35,701 nt of DNA from Gemmatimonadales bacterium (GTDB lineage Bacteria > Gemmatimonadota > Gemmatimonadetes > Gemmatimonadales > GWC2-71-9), in contig DASUJH010000032.1 in NCBI GenBank assembly GCA_036279355.1, positions 1-35,701 of the forward strand, written 5' to 3'. A program made the translations under genes and the position numbers. The notes under the pieces were generated by a model that had not been told where the DNA came from, made no database searches, and was given only the letters and a program-made list of their open reading frames with translations. Positions 24,869 through 31,840 of the stretch are shown here, piece by piece (position 1 is the stretch's first letter; each line of letters opens with the position of its first letter).

Positions 24869-25246
24869 TCAGCGCCGCAACGAAATGGCCGCAACGGCAA
24901 GAAGGCTCACGCCGGTCACGGCGAGCAGGACGTCGCGGGCGGCCCGACGGCGAACAAACGTCGTCCCGTTGCGGGTGGCGGGAGCGGGTTGCAGGTGGGC
25001 GACGGCCGGCCCGCGCTGAGCTCGTTCGGGCGCCGCGATGCGCGGCGCGGCGGCGGCCGGACGCACCGGATCGTCCGGCGGCGCGGGCGTCGGGTCGCTG
25101 TCATGGACGTAGAGCCCTTCCAGCATGAGGCGGCGTTCGCGCGGACTCAGGGCGGGGTCGTGCAGGATGTCACCGACGATGGTGCTGGCGAGATCGGGTG
25201 TCCCGGTTTGCTGTTCCCACTGCAACGTGCTCGACATGTTCACCAC
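24869..25246 (-). CDS. Small tail-anchored protein, unknown
   Basis: This 125-residue protein has a short polar N-terminal part (SPRERRLMLEGLYVHDSD), a long Pro/Ala-rich linker (about residues 52-92) and one C-terminal transmembrane helix (about 104-122, VLLAVTGVSLLAVAAISL) ending in Arg-Arg. That gives a cytosolic domain anchored by its tail. No family is recognised. The start is a GTG at 25246 or the ATG at 25237. It is isolated between the ATPase and the PEPCK-like gene and is followed by a hairpin. Confidence 0.5.
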   Translation of the reverse strand: MVNMSSTLQWEQQTGTPDLASTIVGDILHDPALSPRERRLMLEGLYVHDSDPTPAPPDDPVRPAAAAPRIAAPERAQRGPAVAHLQPAPATRNGTTFVRRRAARDVLLAVTGVSLLAVAAISLRR

Positions 25247-25452
25247 TTAGGGTGTGGGTGCGCTGCTGTCGGTGAACGCCGGCGACGCGGCGCGGCGACC
25301 CGGGACGTGCCCGGGCCGGGATTCCGCCGAATGCGGCGATGGGTTCGGGAGCGGCGAAGGATAGCGAGCGGTACGCGGGGGGACCATACGTCGGGTGGGT
25401 GAGGCTATGTCTCGTGCGCGCGGGGGCGTGGCGGCAACGACCGCCGCGCACA
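25247..25452. other. Intergenic region with a CCCGGG inverted repeat
   Basis: CCCGGG at 25299-25304 and 25310-25315 surrounds ACGTG. No gene or clear promoter is seen. It could end the ATPase transcript. Confidence 0.35.
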
Positions 25453-27315
25453 TCACAAACGTGACGAGGCGGCCGCGGCGGCCGCCCGCGCGGGGGCCGC
25501 TGTCCGCAGTGCATTGAGGATGACGGCCACGTCGATCAACTCCTGCAGCAGTGCGCCCGCGGTGGGCGGGATGTCTCCGGCGGCCGCGAACCCCATTGCC
25601 ACGCCACTCAGGCCGAGGCCCACCCAGATGCTCTGACGCGCGATGCGCATTGTGCGGCGGCTGATCGCGATGGCCTCGGCGATGCGCGTGGGGTCGTCGG
25701 CGAGCACGACGGCATCGGCCGCTTCGGCCGTGATGCCGCCCCCGCCCGACGCGAGCGCGATGCCCACGGTCGCGGTGCTGAGCGCCGGCGCATCGTTGGT
25801 TCCGTCGCCCACCATGAGCACACGCTCGCCCGCCTTCACCAGCGCCTGCACGCGCGCGACCTTGTCCTCCGGAAGGAGGTCCCCTTCCGCCGCGTCCATA
25901 CCCACGGCGCGCGCTACGCTCTCGGCGTTTGCCTGGGAGTCGCCGGAGAGGAGCAGCGTGCGCCGTAGGCCGAGTCGGCGGAGCCGCGCGAAGAACTCCG
26001 GGAGCCCGGGGCGGACGGCATCGGCGTACTCGACGATCCCCGCGGCGCGCCCCTCGACCGCGACGTAGGCGCGGAGCCCGGCGCCGTCCGGATGCACGGC
26101 CGCGAGGTCCGGCTCCGCGCGCGGGTACCGCTTGGTGATGAAGGCCCAGCCTCCGACGGCGACCGCGCGCCCGTCCACCTCGCCCGCGATGCCCTGGCCG
26201 GGCGTCTCGACCACGGTGTGCGCATCCGCGAGCGAGATGCCGCCCGCCGTGGCGGCCTCCACCAGCGTGCGCGCCAGCAGGTGACTCGAGCCGTGCTCGA
26301 CCGGGGCGGCGAGCCGGAGGAGCTCGGGCTCGGTGAAGGGCGGTACTGCGATCACGCGCGCCACGCGCGGCCGCCCGATCGTGAGGGTGCCGGTCTTGTC
26401 GAACACGCCCACCGAGACGCCGCCGAGCTGCTCGAGCGCCGTGCCGTGGCGGAAGATTATTTGCCGACGGGCCGCCCGGTTGATCCCGCCCACCACCGCG
26501 ACGGGCGCCGCCAGGATGAGCGGACAGGGCGTCGCCACGACGAGCACGGCGAGCACCCGGATAGGGTCGTGCGAGGCGACGTACGCGAGCGCGCAGACGG
26601 CGAGCGTGAAGGGCGTGAACCAGACCGCGTAGCGGTCGGCCAGGCGCTGGAGCGGCGCCTTGCTCGCCTGCGCGCTCCGAACGAGATCCACGATGCGGGC
26701 GTACCGGCTCTCGCCCGCGGGCGCCAGGACCCGGAGCGTGAGCGGGCCCTCGAGGTTCAGCATTCCGCTCGAGAGCTGCGTTCCCGCTTCCGCGCTCCGC
26801 GGCAGCGGCTCGCCGGTGAGGCGTGAGGTATCCACATGCGACCGGCCGCCTACCACGACGCCGTCGCACGGTACCAGCTCGCCGGGGCGCACCAGGACCA
26901 GCTCGCCGGCGGCGATCGATTCGGCGGGCACATCCGCCGCGCCACTCGGCGTGACGCGGTGTGCGAGGCGGGGCGCGGCCTCCTCGAGCTGCCGCACCGC
27001 GTCCGAGGCGCGCCCCTGCGCGTAGCGCTCGAGCGCCTCGCCGCCGGTCTGCATCAACACGACGATGAGGCCCGGGAGCGGATCGCGCAGCGCCACCGCC
27101 GCCACGATCGCGAGCGTGGCCACGAGGTCCGCCGCGAAACGCCGGAGGAAGATGCCGCGCAGCGTGCCCCAGACGACCGGAGCGCCAGTCAGGAGGAGCC
27201 CCGCCATCCAGATCCGGGCCGTCCACGCCGGCGCGATGCCGAAGCGGGCCGCGAGGCCCGCGATGATGAATGCGAAGGGGGCCGCGGGGAGCGCGCCGCC
27301 CCACCCGCGGGTCAC
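25453..27315 (-). CDS. P1B-type heavy-metal transporting ATPase (TPCP class)
   Basis: This 620-residue P-type ATPase has phosphorylation Asp306 in DKTGT, actuator TGE (167-169), and hinge GDGTNDAPAL. The nucleotide domain has SSHLLAR in place of the usual SEHPLA. The membrane metal motif is TPCP (262-265), not CPC (Cu, Zn/Cd) or SPC (Co). TPCP members form the less understood P1B-5-like class linked to Ni or Fe. No N-terminal HMA domain and no C-terminal hemerythrin domain are present. The start is the GTG at 27315, overlapping the response-regulator stop as GTGA, so it is co-translated with the two-component system. Confidence 0.9.
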   Translation of the reverse strand: MTRGWGGALPAAPFAFIIAGLAARFGIAPAWTARIWMAGLLLTGAPVVWGTLRGIFLRRFAADLVATLAIVAAVALRDPLPGLIVVLMQTGGEALERYAQGRASDAVRQLEEAAPRLAHRVTPSGAADVPAESIAAGELVLVRPGELVPCDGVVVGGRSHVDTSRLTGEPLPRSAEAGTQLSSGMLNLEGPLTLRVLAPAGESRYARIVDLVRSAQASKAPLQRLADRYAVWFTPFTLAVCALAYVASHDPIRVLAVLVVATPCPLILAAPVAVVGGINRAARRQIIFRHGTALEQLGGVSVGVFDKTGTLTIGRPRVARVIAVPPFTEPELLRLAAPVEHGSSHLLARTLVEAATAGGISLADAHTVVETPGQGIAGEVDGRAVAVGGWAFITKRYPRAEPDLAAVHPDGAGLRAYVAVEGRAAGIVEYADAVRPGLPEFFARLRRLGLRRTLLLSGDSQANAESVARAVGMDAAEGDLLPEDKVARVQALVKAGERVLMVGDGTNDAPALSTATVGIALASGGGGITAEAADAVVLADDPTRIAEAIAISRRTMRIARQSIWVGLGLSGVAMGFAAAGDIPPTAGALLQELIDVAVILNALRTAAPARAAAAAASSRL

Positions 27316-28013
27316 GCGCCGGCCGCCTCCTCCGCCGGATCGGCTCCCCGGCGAAGACTGAAGCCCACACCGCGCACCGTCTGGATGAGGGGCTCGCCGG
27401 ACGTCGCCGAAAGCTTGCGCCGGAGATTGCCGACGTGGACGTCCACGACGTTGCTCTCGGGATCGAAGTGCATGTCCCACACCTTCTCGAGCAGCGTGGT
27501 GCGCCGCACGACCTCCTCCGGATGGAGCAGGAAGTGCTCGAGGAGCTGGAACTCCTTGGGTGTGAGGTCCAGCGGCTTGTCGCGCGCGGTGGCGCGGTGG
27601 CGCAGGCGGTCGAGGGTGACGGGACCGTAGCGGAGCACGTCGAGTCGCTCGGCGCCGCCGCGGCGGTGCAGCGCGCGAAGGCGGGCGAGCAGCTCGTCGA
27701 AGCGGAACGGCTTGGACAGGTAGTCGTCGGCGCCGGCATCGAGGCCGCGCACCACGTCCTCGGTCGCGTCGCGCGAGGTGAGCATGAGGATGGGGGTCCG
27801 GCGCCCCTCGCGCCGGAGCTCGGTGGCAACCTGGAAGCCATTCTTCTTGGGGAGGACGACGTCGAGCAGGATGACGTCGTATTCGTACACGTGCGCCAGC
27901 ATCGTCGCCTCGTCGCCGTCGGGCGCCACGTCGACGACGTGGCCTTCCTCCTTGAGGCCCTGCTCGATGAAGCCCGCGACCTTCCGGTCGTCCTCGACCA
28001 CGAGAACCTTCAT
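27312..28013 (-). CDS. OmpR/PhoB-type response regulator
   Basis: This 233-residue regulator has a receiver domain with acidic pair Glu7-Asp8-Asp9, phospho-acceptor Asp51 (LLDVVLP) and Lys101 (LSKPF). It is followed by a winged-helix DNA-binding domain (about residues 128-223, with LTPKEFQLLEHFL and VDVHVGNLRRKL). It resembles the CusR/heavy-metal branch. It lies between the sensor kinase and the metal ATPase, so the ATPase is a likely target, and its start is 57 bp after the kinase stop. The ATG at 28013 begins the canonical MKVLVVEDD. Confidence 0.95.
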   Translation of the reverse strand: MKVLVVEDDRKVAGFIEQGLKEEGHVVDVAPDGDEATMLAHVYEYDVILLDVVLPKKNGFQVATELRREGRRTPILMLTSRDATEDVVRGLDAGADDYLSKPFRFDELLARLRALHRRGGAERLDVLRYGPVTLDRLRHRATARDKPLDLTPKEFQLLEHFLLHPEEVVRRTTLLEKVWDMHFDPESNVVDVHVGNLRRKLSATSGEPLIQTVRGVGFSLRRGADPAEEAAGA

Positions 28014-28070
28014 GGGGCAAAACCTACCCGGGTCTCATGAATCTGGTCCGAAGCCCTCTTGAAGAACTCT

Positions 28071-29321
28071 TCATTCGCTCGCGCCCGCAGGCAGCTCGAG
28101 CACGAAGCAGCCGCCCCGTCCGGGCCGCGCGACGGCGCGGAGCTCGCCGCCGAGCAGCCGGGCCAGCCGGCGAGACAGCGGCAGGCCGAGCCCCACTCCA
28201 TGTCCCTCGTCGGTGGCCCTGGTGACGTAGATGTCGAAAATCCGCTCGACGTCGTCCGGCGCGATGCCGGCTCCCTGATCCTCGATGGAGAACACGATCA
28301 TGCCTCCGGCCGCGGCCGCGGAAATGCACACCTCGGTGGCTTCGGGCGCGTGGCGGATCGCATTACCGAGAATGTTCACCAGAATCTGCTCGAGCCGGCT
28401 GGCATCGGTGCGGCAGGTCGGAAGCTCCGGCGCGAACTCTGTTGCGAGCGTGGAGCGCCGCGCCTCGGCGGCCGGCGTGACGCGGCCGATGGCGCGCCGC
28501 ACGACGGCGGTGGGGTCCACCGCGCGGATCACCGGCCGCAACCGGTCCTCGTCCAGCCGGCTCAGGTCGAGCAGATCGTTGATGAGCTTCACCGCCTGCT
28601 CGGCCGAATCGAGCACCTCGAACGCGGCGGCGGGCACCGTCGTCGGGTCCTTCTTGCGCACCAGCATTTCGGCCCAGCCGTAGGTCGCGGCGAGCGCGTT
28701 CCGCAGCTCGTGGTTCACCATGGCGAAGAAGCGCTCCCGCAGCCGGTGGAGCTGCTGCACTTCCTCCAGCAGGCGCGCGCTGTCCTCGTGCAGCCGCGCG
28801 TTCTCCACGGCGGCCGCGATCTGCGCGGCGAGCAGCACGATGACGCGCTCGTCGTCGTCGGTGAACTCGCCGCCGCCCAGCTTCTCGGTGAGATAGAGAT
28901 TGCCGAAGATTCCCCGCCTTCCGACGATGGGCGCGCCGAGAAACGAGTGCATGGGCGGATGGTGGGGCGGAAATCCATAGGAGTCCGGATGCCGCGTGAG
29001 GTCGGGAAGCCGGATGACCCGCGCCTCGCGGATCACGAGACCCAGGATGCCGTGTCCCTTGGGCGGCGGCCCGATCAGGGCCCGCTCCTCCGGCGTGATG
29101 CCGTGGGTGGTGAAGCTCTCCAGCAGCCTGCCGTCGGGCGCCAGCACGCCGATGGCGGCGTACCGCGCGCCGATCACCTCGGCCGCGATGTTGACGGTCT
29201 GCTCCAGCACCCCGTGGAGCGAAAGCTCCGAGGCGAGGAGCGCGCCTGCGGCCACGAGCTTCTCGAGCCGTGCCCGCGCGGCGTCGGCGCTGATCGGTGC
29301 GTCGGGAGTTCTGGTGGGCAT
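28071..29321 (-). CDS. Soluble GAF-domain sensor histidine kinase, DevS-like sensor
   Basis: This 416-residue cytosolic kinase has no membrane helix. A GAF domain (about residues 28-178) contains GFPPHHPPMHSFLGAPI, very close to the segment of DosS/DevS that holds the proximal haem histidine. His120 and His121 are candidates here. The kinase core is HisKA with His204 (NHELRNAL) and HATPase_c with Asn320, DQGAGI (348-353) and GVGLGL (375-380). The output domain is therefore HisKA rather than the HisKA_3 of DevS. It heads the operon kinase - regulator - ATPase. A TAGAAT box ends 6 nt before the ATG at 29321. The divergent neighbour is a universal stress protein. Confidence 0.92.
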   Translation of the reverse strand: MPTRTPDAPISADAARARLEKLVAAGALLASELSLHGVLEQTVNIAAEVIGARYAAIGVLAPDGRLLESFTTHGITPEERALIGPPPKGHGILGLVIREARVIRLPDLTRHPDSYGFPPHHPPMHSFLGAPIVGRRGIFGNLYLTEKLGGGEFTDDDERVIVLLAAQIAAAVENARLHEDSARLLEEVQQLHRLRERFFAMVNHELRNALAATYGWAEMLVRKKDPTTVPAAAFEVLDSAEQAVKLINDLLDLSRLDEDRLRPVIRAVDPTAVVRRAIGRVTPAAEARRSTLATEFAPELPTCRTDASRLEQILVNILGNAIRHAPEATEVCISAAAAGGMIVFSIEDQGAGIAPDDVERIFDIYVTRATDEGHGVGLGLPLSRRLARLLGGELRAVARPGRGGCFVLELPAGASE

Positions 29322-29327
29322 GGGCCA

Positions 29328-29333
29328 ATTCTA
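29328..29333 (-). promoter_or_regulatory. -10 box (TAGAAT) of the kinase operon, leaderless
   Basis: On the minus strand TAGAAT is followed by TGGCCC and the ATG of the kinase, placing the start of transcription at the start codon. The 80-bp gap also serves the divergent stress-protein gene. Confidence 0.45.
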
Positions 29334-29401
29334 ATCGCTTTCATCGTTCCTTCATGTCCGCCTCGCGATGCTTCCATCGAACGCAGAATCGTGAGGTGGA
29401 A

Positions 29402-30226
29402 ATGGAGCTCGTAGTCGCCGCGGACGCGTCGGAGCCGAGCCGGGTCGCGATCCGGACGGCGCTCCGCTGGGGGGCGCGCGCGGGCGCGCGGACGACGATC
29501 CTCAGCGTGGGCGAGCCGCGCGCGACGCCGGCGCTCGCGGCAATCGGCGGGGCGGAAGCCGCCTTTGGCCGGAGCCTCGTGTCCGAAGGTATCGACCGCT
29601 GGCTGCAATCGGAGCTCGACCGCGAGCCAACGTGGGCGGCGCCGGCCTGCGCGGCCGCGGTGGGCGTCCCGAGCATCGAGATCGCGCGGTTCGCCGAGGA
29701 GGCGAAAGCCGATCTGCTGGTGCTCGGACGGAAGGAGCGCTCCGCGGCGACGCGCCTTCTCGTCGGCGACACCGCCGATGCCGTGGCCCGGCGGAGCACC
29801 GTCCCCTTCCTCTTCGTCCCGGGCCCGCTCGGCGTTCCCGAGCGGCTGCTCGTGGCGCTCGACGGGACCGAGCGCGGCTACCGGGTGTACCCGGCCGCCC
29901 GGCGGATCGCGGACGCGATCGGCGCCGCGCTGGACGTCGTCACGGTCGAGCCGGCCCGCGGCGACGAGCCGCCGGAGCTCGCCGCGTCGGTGCCGTCGGC
30001 CCGCAGCCTGAGCCTGGCAGAGTCATTGGGCGGCGACGGCGCCGCGCTCCGGATCCGCCGCGGTGCAGCGGTGCGCGAAATCCTCGCGGAAATCGACGCG
30101 ACCGGCGCGCGCACGTTGGTCGTCGGATATCGCCGGGGCGGGCCGCCGGGCGTGCTCGAGGCGGGGAGCGTCGCGCGCCAGCTTGCCCACCGCGCGCCAT
30201 GCGCGGTGCTCGGGATTCCGCTCTGA
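29402..30226 (+). CDS. Universal stress protein, tandem UspA domains
   Basis: This 274-residue protein has two Usp folds. The first (about residues 1-140) starts ELVVAADASEPSRVAIRTAL and ends VPFLFVPGP. The second (about 143-274) starts RLLVALDGTERGYRVYPAA and ends RQLAHRAPCAVLGIP. The ATP-binding Gly-rich loop is partly kept in the first (LVGDTADAVARRS). The start is the ATG at 29402 with GAGGTGGAA upstream, not the earlier ATG at 29297. It is divergent from the GAF kinase, recalling the DosR regulon of mycobacteria, which includes several Usp genes. Confidence 0.9.
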   Translation: MELVVAADASEPSRVAIRTALRWGARAGARTTILSVGEPRATPALAAIGGAEAAFGRSLVSEGIDRWLQSELDREPTWAAPACAAAVGVPSIEIARFAEEAKADLLVLGRKERSAATRLLVGDTADAVARRSTVPFLFVPGPLGVPERLLVALDGTERGYRVYPAARRIADAIGAALDVVTVEPARGDEPPELAASVPSARSLSLAESLGGDGAALRIRRGAAVREILAEIDATGARTLVVGYRRGGPPGVLEAGSVARQLAHRAPCAVLGIPL

Positions 30227-30275
30227 ACGCGGAGCCGGACTCCACAGCACCACTCACCGGGAGGATTCGCGCCGT

Positions 30276-30758
30276 ATGAACCTGGTCCACGTCCACCTCA
30301 TGCTGACCCACGTCCCCGTGCTCGGCGTGCTGTTCGGCACGCTCGTCCTGCTCGCCGCCGTCCCGCGTCGCAACGACACGCTCCGGCGGACGGCGCTGGT
30401 CGTCTTCGTGATCGCGGGCATTGCGGCGTGGGCGACGTACCTCACCGGCGAGCCGGCGGAGCACGCCGTCGAGCACGTGCCCGGCATCAGCGAGGCGATC
30501 ATCGATCGCCATGAAGATGCGGCGCTCGTCGCGACGATCGGGGCCACGATCCTCGGCCTCATCGCATTGGCCGGGCTGGTCCTTTATCGGGCCGGCAGGG
30601 CCATCGCGAACGGCTTTGCCGGCCTTTCACTCGTGGCCGGCATCGCCGTGACCGCCCTGATGATCTGGACCGCCAACCTCGGCGGGCAGATCAGGCACCC
30701 CGAGATCCGGTCGGGCGCGCAGGTCGTCGCGCCCGCCGACTCGCCCGACCGGGACTGA
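30276..30758 (+). CDS. Small four-helix membrane protein (DUF2231-like)
   Basis: This 160-residue protein has four predicted transmembrane helices. The first begins MNLVHVHLMLTHVPVLGVLF, with His residues spaced as in small b-type haem membrane proteins. A periplasmic or cytosolic segment rich in His and Glu (EHAVEHVPGISEAIIDRHED) follows helix 2. The family is related to DUF2231 in pattern only, and function is unknown. GGGAGGA ends 10 bp before the ATG at 30276. It lies between the Usp and nos genes and may share the Usp transcript. It converges with the next gene. Confidence 0.75.
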   Translation: MNLVHVHLMLTHVPVLGVLFGTLVLLAAVPRRNDTLRRTALVVFVIAGIAAWATYLTGEPAEHAVEHVPGISEAIIDRHEDAALVATIGATILGLIALAGLVLYRAGRAIANGFAGLSLVAGIAVTALMIWTANLGGQIRHPEIRSGAQVVAPADSPDRD

Positions 30759-30764
30759 CGCGCG

Positions 30765-30780
30765 GGCGGCCGCGGCCGCC
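30765..30780. terminator. Palindrome between convergent genes
   Basis: GGCGGCCGCGGCCGCC is a perfect 16-bp palindrome in the 33-bp gap between two convergent stop codons. A bidirectional terminator or pause hairpin is plausible, although there is no U-tract. Confidence 0.45.
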
Positions 30781-30791
30781 GCGCCGTCCGC

Positions 30792-31244
30792 CTACGGCCC
30801 CGGCCGCTCCTCCCGCGCGCGGGCGCCGGGCGAGCGGATCCGGGGCCAAAGGTTGTAGAAGAACACCGCAAGCCCCGCAATCTGGCCGATCCCGGCGAGC
30901 GCGACCGCCCAGCGCGCGCCCGCGCTGCCAACCGCTGTCCGCGTCACCTCGCCGAAGGCGCGCACCGCCGTGGACGCGGTCACGAGCCAGTAGGCCAACC
31001 CTGCGAGCTCGGGCCGGTAGCGCACGTCCTCCCGCGCCGGCCGCGGAAACATCCAGAGCGCCACCCCCATCACCATCATCAGCACGAACCCGACGAGCAG
31101 CAGGTGCGTGTGCGCGCTCACGAGATAGGGCGTCGGATACCGCCCGTAGAGCTCGCGGCGAACGATCATCCAGCCGCCGAGCAGGAGGCCCAGAAGGAGG
31201 AACACGATTGCGGTCTTGAGATAGCGGCGGACGAGCGGATTCAC
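30792..31244 (-). CDS. Small NorB/CcoN-like membrane protein (four helices)
   Basis: This protein of about 150 residues has four transmembrane helices. The second carries SAHTHLLLVGFVLMMVMGVALWMFPRP, which resembles the low-spin-haem helix of NorB and cbb3 subunit I. The catalytic half of those enzymes is absent, so it may be a b-haem protein or a structural relative. I favour the GTG at 31244, where similarity starts (NPLVRRYLKTAIVFLLLG) with GGGGAGG upstream. The ATG at 31304 adds 20 basic residues. A TATGAT box lies at 31325-31330. It is divergent from the cupredoxin-nos genes. Confidence 0.7.
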   Translation of the reverse strand: MNPLVRRYLKTAIVFLLLGLLLGGWMIVRRELYGRYPTPYLVSAHTHLLLVGFVLMMVMGVALWMFPRPAREDVRYRPELAGLAYWLVTASTAVRAFGEVTRTAVGSAGARWAVALAGIGQIAGLAVFFYNLWPRIRSPGARAREERPGP

Positions 31245-31324
31245 GGACGTTCCGAGCCTCCCCGGCCGGCGAGAAGTATGAAGAGACCTTCCTGCGCGCT
31301 TCATCGCCGTGTGTACCGGCGCGG

Positions 31325-31330
31325 ATCATA
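31325..31330 (-). promoter_or_regulatory. -10 box (TATGAT) of the NorB/CcoN-like gene
   Basis: TATGAT on the minus strand gives a transcription start near 31317. No good -35 and no FNR-type TTGAT-N4-ATCAA site were found in the intergenic region shared with the nos genes. Confidence 0.35.
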
Positions 31331-31385
31331 CTACCACCGTCCCGAGAAGCACGGAACGCGACGCGCACGCGAGAAAGGTCGAACG

Positions 31386-31826
31386 ATGATGCCCCTGCAC
31401 CGGTCCCGAGTCATCCCGATGACCCTGGCAGTCCTCGCCGCCTGCGGCGGTCAAAGGCCGGCGGACGCCCCATCCGACACGCCCGCCGCGCCGGCGGCGG
31501 CGGCAGAGCCGGCGGCGGTGCCCACCGGCAAGGTGATCGAGGTGAAGGCGATCAGCGACGACCAGGGAAACTACTTCTCGCCGAAAGAGATCGAAGCCCA
31601 TCCGGGCGACCTGCTCCGGTTCACGCTGGTGAGCGGCGTGCACAACGTGCACTTCGCGGCCGAGAAGAATCCGGGCGCCGAGGGGCTGCCCCCCGCGAGC
31701 GAGATGCTGCAGCTCCCCGGCCAGACGCTCGACATCCCCGTCAACCTGAAGCCTGGCGAGTACCACTTTCAATGCGACCCGCACGCGGCGCTCGGCATGA
31801 CGGGCGAGCTCGAGGTCGAGGACTGA
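31386..31826 (+). CDS. Lipoprotein cupredoxin (plastocyanin/azurin-like)
   Basis: This 146-residue protein has a lipoprotein signal with lipobox LAAC (Cys20), an Ala/Pro linker (22-46) and a type 1 copper cupredoxin domain. The ligands are His86 (VHNVHF), Cys130, His133 and Met138 (CDPHAALGM), the plastocyanin C-x2-H-x4-M spacing. It would be tethered to the outside of the membrane as an electron carrier. It lies 14 bp before nosZ on the same strand. The likely partner is NosZ, which is an inference from position. Confidence 0.88.
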   Translation: MMPLHRSRVIPMTLAVLAACGGQRPADAPSDTPAAPAAAAEPAAVPTGKVIEVKAISDDQGNYFSPKEIEAHPGDLLRFTLVSGVHNVHFAAEKNPGAEGLPPASEMLQLPGQTLDIPVNLKPGEYHFQCDPHAALGMTGELEVED

Positions 31827-31840
31827 AAGGAGAGCGTCGT

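Noticed and set aside
31245-31385. FNR/NNR or NsrR-type operator before the cupredoxin-nos genes
   Set aside because: No TTGAT-N4-ATCAA or other clear dyad was seen, so regulation of nos cannot be read from this region.
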